Shown piece after piece: positions 43,765 to 55,798 of a DNA stretch of 64,000 bases; the first letter of the stretch is position 1; every line of letters starts with the position of its first letter. The DNA lies in contig NZ_MUYK01000002.1 in NCBI RefSeq assembly GCF_002155685.1, forward strand, positions 248,001 through 312,000, written 5' to 3'. A model generated the notes under the pieces. It ran no database searches. It had not been told where the DNA came from and was given only the letters and a program-made list of their open reading frames with translations. Origin of the DNA: Erythrobacter colymbi (lineage in GTDB: Bacteria > Pseudomonadota > Alphaproteobacteria > Sphingomonadales > Sphingomonadaceae). The position numbers and the translations under genes were made by a program.

Positions 43765-44832
43765 TTGGCCAAAAAGCCCGCAAAGGCAGCCCTTCCGGCT
43801 GCGGATGATAGCGACTTCATTCTGCATTCGCTGCAGGAGGCGTTCGAGGCGAACAAGCGCTACGCCGCCTCGGAAGCGGAGATGCTCGAATTCTACCGCC
43901 AGATGCTGCTGATCCGCCGTTTCGAGGAAAAGGCGGGCCAGCTTTACGGCCTCGGCCTGATCGGCGGCTTCTGCCACCTCTATATCGGCCAGGAAGCGGT
44001 CGCGATCGGGCTCCAGTCTGCGCTCGACAACGAGCGGGATAGCGTGATCACCGGCTACCGCGATCACGGCCACATGCTCGCCTACGGGATCGATCCCAAG
44101 GTGATCATGGCCGAGTTGACCGGGCGCGAGGCCGGGATCTCGAAGGGCAAGGGCGGGTCGATGCACATGTTCTCGACCGAGCACAAATTCTACGGCGGCC
44201 ACGGCATCGTCGGCGCGCAGGTGGCCCTGGGCGGCGGGCTAGCGCTCGCGCACCAGTACAATAACGACGGCGGGTTGTGCCTTGCCTATTTCGGTGACGG
44301 TGCGGCGAACCAGGGCCAGGTCTACGAGACCTTCAACATGGCGGCCCTCTGGAACCTTCCCATCGTCTTCGTGGTCGAGGACAACCAGTACGCGATGGGC
44401 ACCTCGAGCAAGCGCTCTTCGGCCGAAACCCGTTTCCACCGGCGCGGCACCGCGTTCCGCATCCCGGGGATGGAAGTGAACGGCATGGATGTGCTCGAAG
44501 TGCGCGCCGCGGCCGAAGTCGCCTTCGCCCATGTGCGCGCGGGCAAGGGCCCGGTGCTGATGGAGTGCAACACCTACCGCTATCGCGGCCACTCGATGTC
44601 CGACCCCGCCAAGTACCGCACCCGCGAGGAAGTGCAGGAACAGCGCGATCACCACGATCCGATCGAGGGCCTCAAGAAGGTGCTGATCGAGGCCGGCAAG
44701 ACCGAGGACGAGCTGAAGGCGATCGACAAGGCGATCCGCGCCGAAGTGGCCGAGGCCGCCGATTTTGCCGAAACCTCGCCCGAGCCGGGTGCGGGTGAAC
44801 TCTACACCGATGTTCTCGTGGAGGAGTATTGA
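43765..44832 (+). CDS. pdhA: Pyruvate dehydrogenase E1 component, alpha subunit
   Basis: This 355-residue thiamine-diphosphate enzyme subunit decarboxylates pyruvate. GFCHLYIGQEAVAIG, ITGYRDHGHML, GKGGSMHMFS and the ThDP motif FGDGAANQGQVYETFNMAALW are present, as is the phosphorylation-loop-like region RYRGHSMSDPAKYRTREE. I chose the TTG at 43765 (M-AKKPAKAALPA), with AGGGATACGATC upstream, over the ATG at 43714, because the first reading gives the usual short N-terminus and fits the promoter. pdhB follows 3 bases after the stop. Confidence 0.95.
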   Translation: MAKKPAKAALPAADDSDFILHSLQEAFEANKRYAASEAEMLEFYRQMLLIRRFEEKAGQLYGLGLIGGFCHLYIGQEAVAIGLQSALDNERDSVITGYRDHGHMLAYGIDPKVIMAELTGREAGISKGKGGSMHMFSTEHKFYGGHGIVGAQVALGGGLALAHQYNNDGGLCLAYFGDGAANQGQVYETFNMAALWNLPIVFVVEDNQYAMGTSSKRSSAETRFHRRGTAFRIPGMEVNGMDVLEVRAAAEVAFAHVRAGKGPVLMECNTYRYRGHSMSDPAKYRTREEVQEQRDHHDPIEGLKKVLIEAGKTEDELKAIDKAIRAEVAEAADFAETSPEPGAGELYTDVLVEEY

Positions 44833-44835
44833 GCC

Positions 44836-46203
44836 ATGGGGATCGAACTGAAGATGCCGGCCCTCTCGCCGACGATGGAGCAGGGCACGCTCGCCAAGTG
44901 GCTGAAGCAGGAAGGCGACCGGATCGAGCCGGGCGATATCATCGCCGAGATCGAGACCGACAAGGCGACGATGGAATTCGAAGCCATCGATGAAGGCGTG
45001 CTCGAGAAGATCCTCGTGCCCGCCGGCACCGAGGATGTGGCCGTGGGCGCGGTGATCGCGCTGATTGCGGGGGAAGGGGAGGAAGCCGCGCCTGCCCCCG
45101 CGCCCGCCGCGACACCGGCACCCGCGCCGGCTGCTGCGCCTGGGCCGGCTCCCAAGGCCGAAAAGCCTGCCGCTGCCGCGGCACCTGCCGCCGATCCTGC
45201 GATTCCTGCGGGCACCAAGCTGGTCAGCACCACCGTGCGCGAGGCGCTGCGCGATGCCATGGCCGAGGAAATGCGCGCCGACCCGCGCGTCTTCGTGATG
45301 GGCGAGGAAGTGGCCGAGTATCAGGGCGCCTACAAGGTCACCCAGGGCCTGCTCGCCGAATTCGGCCCCAAGCGCGTGATCGACACGCCGATCACCGAAT
45401 ACGGCTTTGCCGGCATCGGCACCGGCGCGGCGATGGGCGGCCTGCGTCCGATCGTCGAGTTCATGACCTTCAACTTCGCCATGCAGGCGATCGACCACAT
45501 CATCAACTCGGCCGCCAAGACCAATTACATGAGCGGCGGCCAGATGCGCTGCCCGATCGTGTTCCGCGGCCCCAACGGCGCTGCCAGCCGCGTCGCGGCG
45601 CAGCACTCGCAGAACTACGGCCCGTGGTATGCGAGCGTGCCGGGCCTGATCGTCATCGCGCCCTATGACGCGGCCGATGCCAAGGGCCTGATGAAGGCCG
45701 CGATCCGCAGCGAGGATCCGGTGGTCTTCCTCGAGAACGAGCTGGTCTATGGCCGCAGCTTCGACGTGCCCGATGTCGAGGACTATGTGCTTCCCATCGG
45801 CAAGGCGCGGATCGTGCGCGAGGGCAGCGACGTCACCATTGTCAGCTATTCGATCGGCGTGGGCCTCGCGCTCGAGGCGGCGGCGAAGCTCGCCGACGAG
45901 GGCATCGATGCCGAGGTGATCGATCTTCGCACCCTGCGTCCGCTCGACAAGGCAACCGTCCTCAAGAGTCTCGCCAAGACCAACCGCCTGATCGTTGCCG
46001 AAGAGGGCTGGCCGACCTGCTCGATCGCCAGCGAGATCATCAGCATCTGCATGGAGGAGGGCTTCGACCACCTCGATGCGCCGGTGCTGCGGGTGTGCAA
46101 CGAGGATGTGCCGCTGCCTTATGCGGCCAACCTCGAAAAGCTCGCGCTGATCGATGCCGCGCGCATCGCGGAAGCCGCGCGCAAGGTGTGCTACAAGGCG
46201 TGA
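44836..46203 (+). CDS. pdhB: Pyruvate dehydrogenase E1 beta subunit with N-terminal lipoyl domain
   Basis: This 455-residue protein has a lipoyl domain (residues 1-78; lipoylated Lys43 in [13 protein letters not shown]), an Ala/Pro-rich swinging linker (about 85-125), and a transketolase-type E1 beta domain ([51 protein letters not shown]). The lipoyl-E1 beta fusion is characteristic of alphaproteobacterial PDH complexes. The E2 gene (pdhC) and lpd are not in the window; pdhC often follows, but here the tad-like genes lie downstream and face the other way. Confidence 0.96.
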   Translation: MGIELKMPALSPTMEQGTLAKWLKQEGDRIEPGDIIAEIETDKATMEFEAIDEGVLEKILVPAGTEDVAVGAVIALIAGEGEEAAPAPAPAATPAPAPAAAPGPAPKAEKPAAAAAPAADPAIPAGTKLVSTTVREALRDAMAEEMRADPRVFVMGEEVAEYQGAYKVTQGLLAEFGPKRVIDTPITEYGFAGIGTGAAMGGLRPIVEFMTFNFAMQAIDHIINSAAKTNYMSGGQMRCPIVFRGPNGAASRVAAQHSQNYGPWYASVPGLIVIAPYDAADAKGLMKAAIRSEDPVVFLENELVYGRSFDVPDVEDYVLPIGKARIVREGSDVTIVSYSIGVGLALEAAAKLADEGIDAEVIDLRTLRPLDKATVLKSLAKTNRLIVAEEGWPTCSIASEIISICMEEGFDHLDAPVLRVCNEDVPLPYAANLEKLALIDAARIAEAARKVCYKA

Positions 46204-46213
46204 TGCCGAAGCC

Positions 46214-46249
46214 GGCGAACCGGCCCGTGACAGTTACGGGCGGTTCGCC
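46214..46249. terminator. Convergent-gene hairpin between pdhB and the tad-like operon
   Basis: GGCGAACCGGCCCGT (46214-46228) pairs with ACGGGCGGTTCGCC (46236-46249), leaving one bulged G, around a 7-base loop. It lies 10 bases after the pdhB stop and reaches 16 bases into the end of the TadE-like gene on the other strand. There is no T-run, so it is a likely but unproven bidirectional terminator. Confidence 0.5.
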
Positions 46250-46920
46250 GAGTAGGTGGAGCAGCGCGCGACGTTGCCGCCGGTGTAGAGGCTGTTGAGA
46301 TCGCGGTTGTCGCGCACGTTGAATGCGGCTGTGTAGACGATCTGCTGGTTGTTGAAGACGTTCATCGGCGTGACCGAGCGGTAGTCATAGGCCACCTCGA
46401 CGAACATCACCGCGGTCCCGGAAGACGCGGTGATATAGCGCCCGGGCTCGCCCATGCCGGGGAAGCTAGTGCCGGTCGCGCCATTGCCTTCGACTCCGTA
46501 GGACGAATTGTAGACCTTGGCTCCGCGGCAGCGCTGCCACTTGATCCATTGCCCGCCCGAAGCGTTGCGCTGGAGGCTGGAGATGATGATCCGGCCCTGA
46601 TTGAAGATCCGGATATTCTCGCCCAGCTTTTCCGCGCCCACGAAGGTTTCGTTGACGTCGTACTCGTAGACCTCGCGCGCCGTCAGCACGTCCTGTTCGC
46701 CCACGCGCGAGGCATTGTCGGCGACCTGCATCGCGATCTGGCTGACCTGCATGTGGGTGATGACGAGCGAGGCCGTATCGGTCCCGAGCATCCCCATGCC
46801 CAGCACCAGCGGGGCGGCAAAGGCGAATTCGACCATCGCCAGGCCCGAGCGGTCGCCCGGCAGGCGGCGCGCAACGCGGCGCGTGAGAAGGCGCAGCTTT
46901 TCCATGCGGGTACGGGTCAT
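46234..46920 (-). CDS. TadE-like pseudopilin (third gene of tad-like operon)
   Basis: This 228-residue protein has a TadE-type N-terminus: a basic start, then GDRSGLAMVEFAFAAPLVLG, where the Gly-x4-Glu pattern and the hydrophobic helix match the site processed by prepilin peptidase. The rest is an extracellular, beta-rich domain with two or three cysteines (QRCRGAKVY and NVARCSTYS). I chose the ATG at 46920 (MTRTRMEKLRL), which overlaps the upstream stop as ATGA. It is likely to act with the next two genes at the cell surface. Confidence 0.8.
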   Translation of the reverse strand: MTRTRMEKLRLLTRRVARRLPGDRSGLAMVEFAFAAPLVLGMGMLGTDTASLVITHMQVSQIAMQVADNASRVGEQDVLTAREVYEYDVNETFVGAEKLGENIRIFNQGRIIISSLQRNASGGQWIKWQRCRGAKVYNSSYGVEGNGATGTSFPGMGEPGRYITASSGTAVMFVEVAYDYRSVTPMNVFNNQQIVYTAAFNVRDNRDLNSLYTGGNVARCSTYSANRP

Positions 46921-47534
46921 GTGCAGTTCCTCACCGTCGTGACACGGTCGTTCTGTTCGTCGAAGGGCTGGTTGCGCAGCACCGTCGAGGCTCTGATGGT
47001 GACATCCTGCGGAAGGCCGGCGAGGCCGAACATCGGGAACATCCGCGGGTAAGTGACGATCGCGGTATAGACCACGACGTCGCGCGCGCCGCCGATCCCG
47101 TCCTTGCCGCGGTCCGCATCCCACGAACCGTTGTCGTTGTTGTCGACATAGGGCTCGTTGTTGTTGCAGCGCCCGTCGGCGTTCTGGTCGGTGAACTCCT
47201 CGGGCAGATCGACGTCCGAGAAATCGAAGTGCGACTGCTTCTGGAGCGTCACGGTGGCATTGGTCGGCATCACCGAGCGGACCTGTTCGGTCACGCGCGC
47301 GTCGATATTGACCTGCTGGCTCTGGGCGCTCTCCAGCGTCAGGTCGCGGGCCGCCTTCTGCATCGCCCCGTTCAGCACCGATGCGCTGTACTGGGTGTGG
47401 GCGATGTCGAACAGGCCCATGATCATCAGGACCAGCACCGGCCCGACGAAGGCGAACTCGACCAGGGTGACGCCTCTGTTGTCGTCGCGCAGGCGACGCA
47501 GCAGGGCCGCGAGGGATGCAGCGCGCCGGATCAC
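46917..47534 (-). CDS. TadE-like pseudopilin with EF-hand-like loops
   Basis: This 205-residue TadE-family protein starts RDDNRGVTLVEFAFVGPVLV, with the Gly21-x4-Glu26 pattern of a processed pseudopilin followed by a membrane helix. Residues 116-127 (DQNADGRCNNNE) fit the 12-residue EF-hand calcium loop (Asp, Asn, Asp-Gly, final Glu), and residues 131-142 (DNNDNGSWDADR) form a second Asp/Asn loop. This insertion is not part of usual TadE. The gene overlaps both neighbours by four bases. Confidence 0.8.
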   Translation of the reverse strand: MIRRAASLAALLRRLRDDNRGVTLVEFAFVGPVLVLMIMGLFDIAHTQYSASVLNGAMQKAARDLTLESAQSQQVNIDARVTEQVRSVMPTNATVTLQKQSHFDFSDVDLPEEFTDQNADGRCNNNEPYVDNNDNGSWDADRGKDGIGGARDVVVYTAIVTYPRMFPMFGLAGLPQDVTIRASTVLRNQPFDEQNDRVTTVRNCT

Positions 47535-49513
47535 GAGGTGAGCCTCAGCGCTGCGATCTTCTGCGCGATTTCCTGGAAACGCGCCTGAAGGGTCGCACTG
47601 TCATTGGCCTGGAAGGCACGACCGGGCGAGGCGCAGTTCGTCAGGTTGCTCGTTAGCGTCGTCCCGAAGGCAACGACCCACACGGTGATGTTCTCCTGCT
47701 GGGCGGCGCGGCAGATGGCTTGCAGACGCGACGCACGGCGGTTGAATTCGCGGGTGCCGTTGCCGTCGCCGGTGATGCGGCGGTCGGTTACCTCGACCCC
47801 GTGGGTCGAGTAGTTGTTGACGCTGTTGACCTGTTCACCGTCGGTCATGAAGACGATGTGGCGGGCGATCGGATCGCCGTTGGGTGCGGTGGCGTTCTCC
47901 GAGGCGAAGATTCCGCGCGGCGAAAGGAAGCGTGCACCCCACAGCATGCCGATGTCGTGGTAGGTATTGCCGCCGGCCGCCAGCCCGTCAACGTAGGTCT
48001 GGAGATCGGTGCGGGTGATGGCGCTGAGCTTGCGCGCGGCGCGCGGGCAGGCCCAGCCCGGCCGGTTGAGGTTGCCCGTCGACACTTCGTTTGCCGCGCC
48101 CGTACGGCGCCACACCGCGTTCTGCAGAGCGGGCTTCCAGCGCTGCGCGTCGTTCGCCGGCACGAGGTTGATGTTGAGGTCGAAGGCGTCGGCCGGGATC
48201 GGGCTGTAGTTGTCGGTCAGCACCGTCGAGGCTTCTTCGATGCATCCGGCCCAGCTCACCGAGGTCATCGCGCCGTTCGTTCCGATCGGCATGTTGACCG
48301 CTCTGCCGGTGTTGTAGACGTTGGTGAAGTTGACCGTTTCCCATCCCACGGGGCTCCCGCTCGGGTTGGTGACCCCGCAAGGGTTCGCCGTGCCGGTGGT
48401 GACCGGGCAATAGAGCCAGTCCTGGAACACGACACTGCGGATGATCTGGTCCTCGACCACATCCGACTGCGTCGCGGGACGCGTGCGGCGCACCGTGCCG
48501 CGGCAGGCGGCGCGGTTGTTCGAGCTGCCGCCCGAGAAGAAGCCGGTGACGATCTGGGTGTTGCTGACCTGCCAGGTCTGCGTCACGCCGTTGACATTGA
48601 CCGTGAACGTGTTCCGCATGGTGCTGCTGGTGCAGTAATCGGCAGCCGTGGTGCCCGCAGACCCGTCGGTGCGGTAGCGCAGCAGGTTGGTATCGGTGGT
48701 TCCCATGTTGGCTACGTCGCGGGGCAGCGATTCAGTGTTGTTCGAGACAAGGATCGGATCGCCGACCTTGACCCCGTTGCCCGGGATGGTGGTGAACTGT
48801 TCCTGGAACCGCGCGACGCGCGACTGGTAGGTGTGGTTGTTCACGAGGTGCTGGCGCGGGATCGAGAAGCCGACGTTCACCTGCTGCGAATAGGGCACGA
48901 TGCCATAGCGCACCTGCGCCGCGGGCGAGGTGGCGGCCTGCACGGTGTCGTAGAAGCTCATCACTGCCGAACGCAGGGCGACGATCTTCGAACCGGAGCC
49001 CGAATTGCAGGCCGTGCCGTTGGGGCAGTCAGCCATCGAGCCGGTGACGTCGAGCACGAACATGATGTCGGTGTTAGAGATGTTCACTTCGGCGCTGCAG
49101 GTCACCGATAGCGGGAAGGTGGTGAACCCGAAGGCGCCCATGATGGTGGAGGGCAGGGTGCCGCTCGCCGTACCGTTCACCACGCCGTTGCCGGTCGAGG
49201 TGTAGTTGCGCACACGGTTAGTGACGCCGAACTGGCCGTCGCTGAAGTTCTGGTCGAAGAAGTTGAGACCGATGGTGCGGTGCTCACTGGTGAAGGTGGC
49301 GGTGGGCATCGCCCGGCGCGCGGCGAGTGCGCCCGCGTCGCACGCGGCTTGCATGCGGGCCGCTGCCATGTAATAGCGGCTCGCGTCGATGCCGCCGCCC
49401 ACCATCGCCATCAACGGGATCATCGCTGCCGCAGCGATGGCAAGCGTGTTGGCGGTCTTGTCGCGCAGCAGCCTCAGCAGCCACGAGTTTGAACCTTGCG
49501 TTTCTCGCCCCAT
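47531..49513 (-). CDS. TadG-like protein with von Willebrand A domain
   Basis: This 660-residue surface or envelope protein has a TadE/G-type membrane helix near the start (DKTANTLAIAAAAMIPLMAM) and then GGGIDASRYYMAAARMQAAC. A vWA domain follows with the metal-site motif VLDVTGSMAD (Asp155, Thr157, Ser159); its later elements are the HIVFMTDGEQVN segment and VWVVAFGT near the C-terminus. A large insert (about residues 270-480) splits the vWA domain. Pilus assembly adaptor or adhesin are both possible. I chose the ATG at 49513 (MGRETQGSNS), with AGGGAAGGG upstream, over the ATG at 49570. Confidence 0.83.
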   Translation of the reverse strand: MGRETQGSNSWLLRLLRDKTANTLAIAAAAMIPLMAMVGGGIDASRYYMAAARMQAACDAGALAARRAMPTATFTSEHRTIGLNFFDQNFSDGQFGVTNRVRNYTSTGNGVVNGTASGTLPSTIMGAFGFTTFPLSVTCSAEVNISNTDIMFVLDVTGSMADCPNGTACNSGSGSKIVALRSAVMSFYDTVQAATSPAAQVRYGIVPYSQQVNVGFSIPRQHLVNNHTYQSRVARFQEQFTTIPGNGVKVGDPILVSNNTESLPRDVANMGTTDTNLLRYRTDGSAGTTAADYCTSSTMRNTFTVNVNGVTQTWQVSNTQIVTGFFSGGSSNNRAACRGTVRRTRPATQSDVVEDQIIRSVVFQDWLYCPVTTGTANPCGVTNPSGSPVGWETVNFTNVYNTGRAVNMPIGTNGAMTSVSWAGCIEEASTVLTDNYSPIPADAFDLNINLVPANDAQRWKPALQNAVWRRTGAANEVSTGNLNRPGWACPRAARKLSAITRTDLQTYVDGLAAGGNTYHDIGMLWGARFLSPRGIFASENATAPNGDPIARHIVFMTDGEQVNSVNNYSTHGVEVTDRRITGDGNGTREFNRRASRLQAICRAAQQENITVWVVAFGTTLTSNLTNCASPGRAFQANDSATLQARFQEIAQKIAALRLTS

Positions 49514-49613
49514 CGGATCGGTGCCCTTCCCTGTTGCCCGCGCGATAAATTGCGGACATTCCAGTTGCATCGTCCGGCCTTAATTCACTCTGGTAACCGG
49601 AATGCAAAAAGGC

Positions 49614-49621
49614 ATGGTTAA
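49614..49621 (-). promoter_or_regulatory. CtrA-like TTAACCAT site upstream of tadG-like gene
   Basis: On the minus strand TTAACCAT, followed by GCC and a T-rich run, fits the half-site form of the CtrA box (TTAA-N7-TTTT here). It lies about 100 bases upstream of the TadG-like start, in an AT-rich intergenic stretch. Pilus genes are known CtrA targets in Caulobacter; in this organism it is inference. Confidence 0.3.
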
Positions 49622-49722
49622 CAGAATCCTACGAGGGTCCTCGGGGCCTTTGAGGCGCGCGGCGTCCCGCGTGGGGACAGTTTGCTTGCCAATCGTGCAA
49701 ATGCTTGGCTAGGCGCTGCCGG

Positions 49723-50373
49723 GTGAGCGCCGAACCTGCCGATCCGCTGCCGCCCGAAGCCGGGCTTGCCCTTGCCTGGAGCGGGCCAAAGGTTCGCGGG
49801 CCGTTAAGCATAGCTCTTCAGTTTGATCGCAGGCTGGCCCGCATTGTGGGGCGCACGCACGAGCCGATGCTGGGCCAGATGCGGCTCGCCTGGTGGCGCG
49901 ATGCGCTGGGAAAACCGGTGCCGGAGCGTCCGCGCGGGGATGCGGTGCTCGACGGGATCGGGCTCCATTGGGAAGGCCGCGAGGCTGCGCTGCTGCCAAT
50001 CGTTGACGCGTGGGAGGTTCTGGTTACCGCCGACGCGCTCGGGTCAGAGGAGGCGCGGCGCTTCGGCGAAGGGCGGGGGGCATTCTTCGCCGCCCTCGGT
50101 CAGGATACCGATGCAGCCCGCCTTCGCGCGGCAGGCTCCCGCTGGGCGCTGGCCGATGCGGCCGCGAGCGTCTCCGACCCGGCCGAGCGTGCGGTGCTGG
50201 TCGCCGCCGGGCTTGGCGTTCAGTCAGGGTCAGGGCGATTCCCGCGCGATCTGCGTGGTCTCGCTGTGCTCGAAGCGCTCGCTGCCCGCGCGCTGCGGCA
50301 CGGCGGGCGTCCGCTGATGGAAGGGCGGGGCGCTCCGCTCGCTGCGCTCAGGGTCGCTATCTTTCCTGCGTGA
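49723..50373 (+). CDS. Squalene/phytoene synthase family-like protein (no Asp-rich motifs)
   Basis: This 216-residue, all-helical protein matches the isoprenoid synthase class I fold of the squalene/phytoene synthase superfamily, chiefly through LALAWSGPKVRGPLSIALQF, then DRRLARIVGRTHEPMLGQMR and LAWWRDAL. Neither DxxxD diphosphate-binding motif is visible, so it is probably not a synthase. It resembles the NDUFAF6-like group, whose mitochondrial member is a complex I assembly factor. The GTG at 49723 (M-SAEPADPLPPEAG) is my choice; a TTG at 49705 is in frame. Function is open. Confidence 0.65.
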   Translation: MSAEPADPLPPEAGLALAWSGPKVRGPLSIALQFDRRLARIVGRTHEPMLGQMRLAWWRDALGKPVPERPRGDAVLDGIGLHWEGREAALLPIVDAWEVLVTADALGSEEARRFGEGRGAFFAALGQDTDAARLRAAGSRWALADAAASVSDPAERAVLVAAGLGVQSGSGRFPRDLRGLAVLEALAARALRHGGRPLMEGRGAPLAALRVAIFPA

Positions 50374-50421
50374 TTACGTGTAGTTACGGGTTCAGGTGCA
50401 GCAGCAAGAGGGGGTAGACCC

Positions 50422-50883
50422 TTGCGACAGGCCGTTCTGGGAGTGCTCGGGGGCCTCGTGCTCGCCGGAGTGGGGGTGTTCTGGTGGCAGGGCCGCGCCG
50501 CGATCGAACAGGGCGCCCCGCCGCCGCAGCCCGCCGGGCCATCCGCCGATCCGATGAAGCTTCCGCTCGCCGATCCCGGCAGCCAGAAGGGCCCCGCGCC
50601 GCCCGAGATGAGCGAGCTCAGCAAGGAAGAGCAGCGCTTCTTCCGCTATGACCGCAACCGCGACCGCCTGATCACCCGCGACGAGATGCTCTCCACCCGC
50701 ACCGACGGGTTCCGCGCGCTCGACAAGGACGGCAACAACCTGCTGACCTTCGAGGAATGGGCCGTGACCACGGTCGACCGCTTTGGCGCGGCGGATAAGG
50801 ACGGGGACGGCCGCCTCACTCCACGCGAGTTCGCCACGACCGCGCCCAAGCCGGCAGCCAAGAAGCCCGCCTGCAAGTGCTGA
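50422..50883 (+). CDS. EF-hand domain protein, membrane-anchored or exported
   Basis: This 153-residue protein has an N-terminal hydrophobic segment (MRQAVLGVLGGLVLAGVGVF), a Pro-rich linker, and three EF-hand-like loops: DRNRDRLITRDE, DKDGNNLLTFEE and DKDGDGRLTPRE. It ends KKPACKC, with two closing cysteines. It should bind calcium in the periplasm, as other sphingomonad EF-hand proteins do. The start is a TTG at 50422 after AGAGGGGGTAGACC. It converges on trmFO with 4 bases between stops. Confidence 0.8.
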   Translation: MRQAVLGVLGGLVLAGVGVFWWQGRAAIEQGAPPPQPAGPSADPMKLPLADPGSQKGPAPPEMSELSKEEQRFFRYDRNRDRLITRDEMLSTRTDGFRALDKDGNNLLTFEEWAVTTVDRFGAADKDGDGRLTPREFATTAPKPAAKKPACKC

Positions 50884-50887
50884 CGGA

Positions 50888-52273
50888 TCAGGCGGGCGCG
50901 GCCTCGCGGCTCTCGGCGATCCAGCGCGCCAGATCCTCCTTGGCGCGCGAGGTGTAGGCTTCCTTGCGGACCTTCTTGCCGACTTCGTGGAGCGGCGGGA
51001 ACAGGCCGAAATTGACGTTCATGGGCTGGAAGGTCTCGGCCTCGGCATCGCCGGTGATGTGGCTGAGCAGGGCGCCCAGCGCGGTGGTGGCGGGCAGGGG
51101 CCTCCATTCGCGCCCGGCGAATTCGGCGGCGGCCATCATCCCGGCTACGAGGCCGATCGCGGCGCTCTCGACATAGCCCTCGCAGCCCGTGACCTGCCCG
51201 GCAAAGCGGATATGCGGCGCAGCCTTCAGGCGCAGCTGACGGTCGAGGACCTCGGGCGAGTTGAGGAAGGTGTTGCGGTGCAGCCCGCCCAATCGCGCGA
51301 ATTCGGCATTCTCCAGCCCCGGAATTGTGCGGAACAGCTCGATCTGCGCGGCATATTTCAGCTTCGTCTGGAAGCCGACCATGTTCCACAGCGTGCCGAG
51401 CTTGTTGTCCTGCCGCAGCTGCACCACGGCATAGGGCCAGCGTCCCTGCGGGAATTCGGGCGTCACATCGAAGGGATTGTCGAGCCCCACGCCCTTCATC
51501 GGCCCGTAGCGCAGCGTATCGACCCCGCGCTCGGCCATCACCTCGATCGGCATGCAGCCGTCGAAATAGGGCGTGTCCTTCTCCCACTGCTTGAATTCGG
51601 TCTTCTCGCCCTCGATCAGCCCGCGGTGGAAGGCGAGGTATTGCTCCTGCGTCATCGGGCAGTTGATGTAATCGCCGCCTTCGTTGCTGGCCTCGGTCCG
51701 CTTGTTCCAGCGCGACTGGATCCAGACCTTGCTCATGTCGATCGAATCGTAATGGACGATCGGCGCGATGGCATCGAAGAAGGCAAGCCGCTCGCTCCCC
51801 GTCGCGCGCACGATGCTGCCCGCGAGCGCCTCGGCTGTCAGCGGCCCGGTGGCGACGATGGTGAGGCCGGCGGGCGGCAATTCGTCGACCCGTTCGCGCA
51901 CGATGGTGATATTGGGGTGCTGTGAGAGCGCCTTCTCGACCTCGGCGGAGAAGACATCGCGGTCGACCGCCATCGCGCTGCCCGCCGACACCCGCGCCAC
52001 GTGGCCTGCCCGCATCACCAGCGAATCCAGCGCGCGCATCTCGTGATGCAGCAGGCCGACCGCGTTCTTGGTGTCGTCGTCCGAGCGAAAGGAGTTGGAG
52101 CAGACCAACTCGGCAAGGCCATCGGTCTGGTGGGCGGGGGTCATCTCCCCGCTGCCGCGCATTTCGGACAGGCGCACCTTTACCCCGCGCTGCGCCAGCT
52201 GCCACGCCGCCTCGCTGCCTGCTAGGCCGCCGCCGATTATGTGCACATCGTGGGAAGTCGAATGGCTGGTCAT
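50888..52273 (-). CDS. trmFO: Methylenetetrahydrofolate--tRNA-(uracil-5-)-methyltransferase
   Basis: This 461-residue FAD enzyme makes ribothymidine at position 54 of tRNA using methylene-tetrahydrofolate. The dinucleotide-binding start [20 protein letters not shown] and the family-specific [24 protein letters not shown] and [15 protein letters not shown]-type motifs identify it and separate it from GidA/MnmG. I chose the ATG at 52273 ([10 protein letters not shown]). It is divergent from the YhhN gene. Confidence 0.96.
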   Translation of the reverse strand: MTSHSTSHDVHIIGGGLAGSEAAWQLAQRGVKVRLSEMRGSGEMTPAHQTDGLAELVCSNSFRSDDDTKNAVGLLHHEMRALDSLVMRAGHVARVSAGSAMAVDRDVFSAEVEKALSQHPNITIVRERVDELPPAGLTIVATGPLTAEALAGSIVRATGSERLAFFDAIAPIVHYDSIDMSKVWIQSRWNKRTEASNEGGDYINCPMTQEQYLAFHRGLIEGEKTEFKQWEKDTPYFDGCMPIEVMAERGVDTLRYGPMKGVGLDNPFDVTPEFPQGRWPYAVVQLRQDNKLGTLWNMVGFQTKLKYAAQIELFRTIPGLENAEFARLGGLHRNTFLNSPEVLDRQLRLKAAPHIRFAGQVTGCEGYVESAAIGLVAGMMAAAEFAGREWRPLPATTALGALLSHITGDAEAETFQPMNVNFGLFPPLHEVGKKVRKEAYTSRAKEDLARWIAESREAAPA

Positions 52274-52341
52274 GGTGAGCCGCGTAATTGCGTGATAGCC
52301 CCGCGGCAAGCCCCAAGGGGCTGCCGGAGGGAAGGGTACAG

Positions 52342-52999
52342 ATGGCAAGGCGCGCGTTGATCGAGCAAAGGCCGTGGCTGCTGGCGAGCATTGTCGCGGC
52401 GACCGCGTTCTATTTTCTCAGCGACAATCCGATTTTCGAAGGCACCTGGGGCCTGCTCGCCAAGGGGGCGAGCGTCGGTTTGCTGGCGCTCTATGTCGCC
52501 TTGCGCATTCCGCAGGGCAAGCACCGTGCGGACGGGTTCCTGCTGGTCGGGATGCTGGCGCTGGCGGCTTGCGGCGATGTCGCGATCGAGCTCGATTTTC
52601 TGACGGGCGGGGCGTTCTTCGCCGCCGCGCATGTGACGGCGGTGGTGCTCTATCTGAGGAACCTCCACCAGCGCCCATCGCCGATGCAGAAGCTGATCGG
52701 GGCGGCGCTGCTGATCGGTACGCCGCTGGTCAGCTACCTGTTGAGCGGCAACGTACAGATCGCCGTCTATGCCGCTTTCCTCGGCGCGATGGCTTCGGTG
52801 GCATGGATGAGCCACTACCCGCGCTACCGCGTCGGCACCGGGGCTGTGCTGTTCGTGCTGAGCGACTGGCTGATCTTCGCGCGGCAAGGGCCGATCGATC
52901 TTGAGCCGGCCAACACGCTTCTGATCTGGCCGCTCTACTATGCGGCTCAGCTCATGATCGCGACGGGGATCATCCAGTGTTTGAGGGGCGAGCAGCCCG

Positions 53000-53007
<8 letters not shown>
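52342..53007 (+). CDS. YhhN family (lysoplasmalogenase-like) membrane protein
   Basis: This 221-residue protein has about eight membrane helices. The two conserved polar spots of the YhhN/TMEM86 family are present: [11 protein letters not shown] (Gly-Asp) and [13 protein letters not shown] (Ser-Asp). Mammalian members hydrolyse lysoplasmalogen; the bacterial role is not known to me. The ATG at 52342 follows GGAGGGAAGGGTACAG, a strong ribosome-binding site. It overlaps the end of gyrA on the opposite strand by 8 bases. Confidence 0.85.
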
Positions 53008-55798
<2,791 letters not shown>

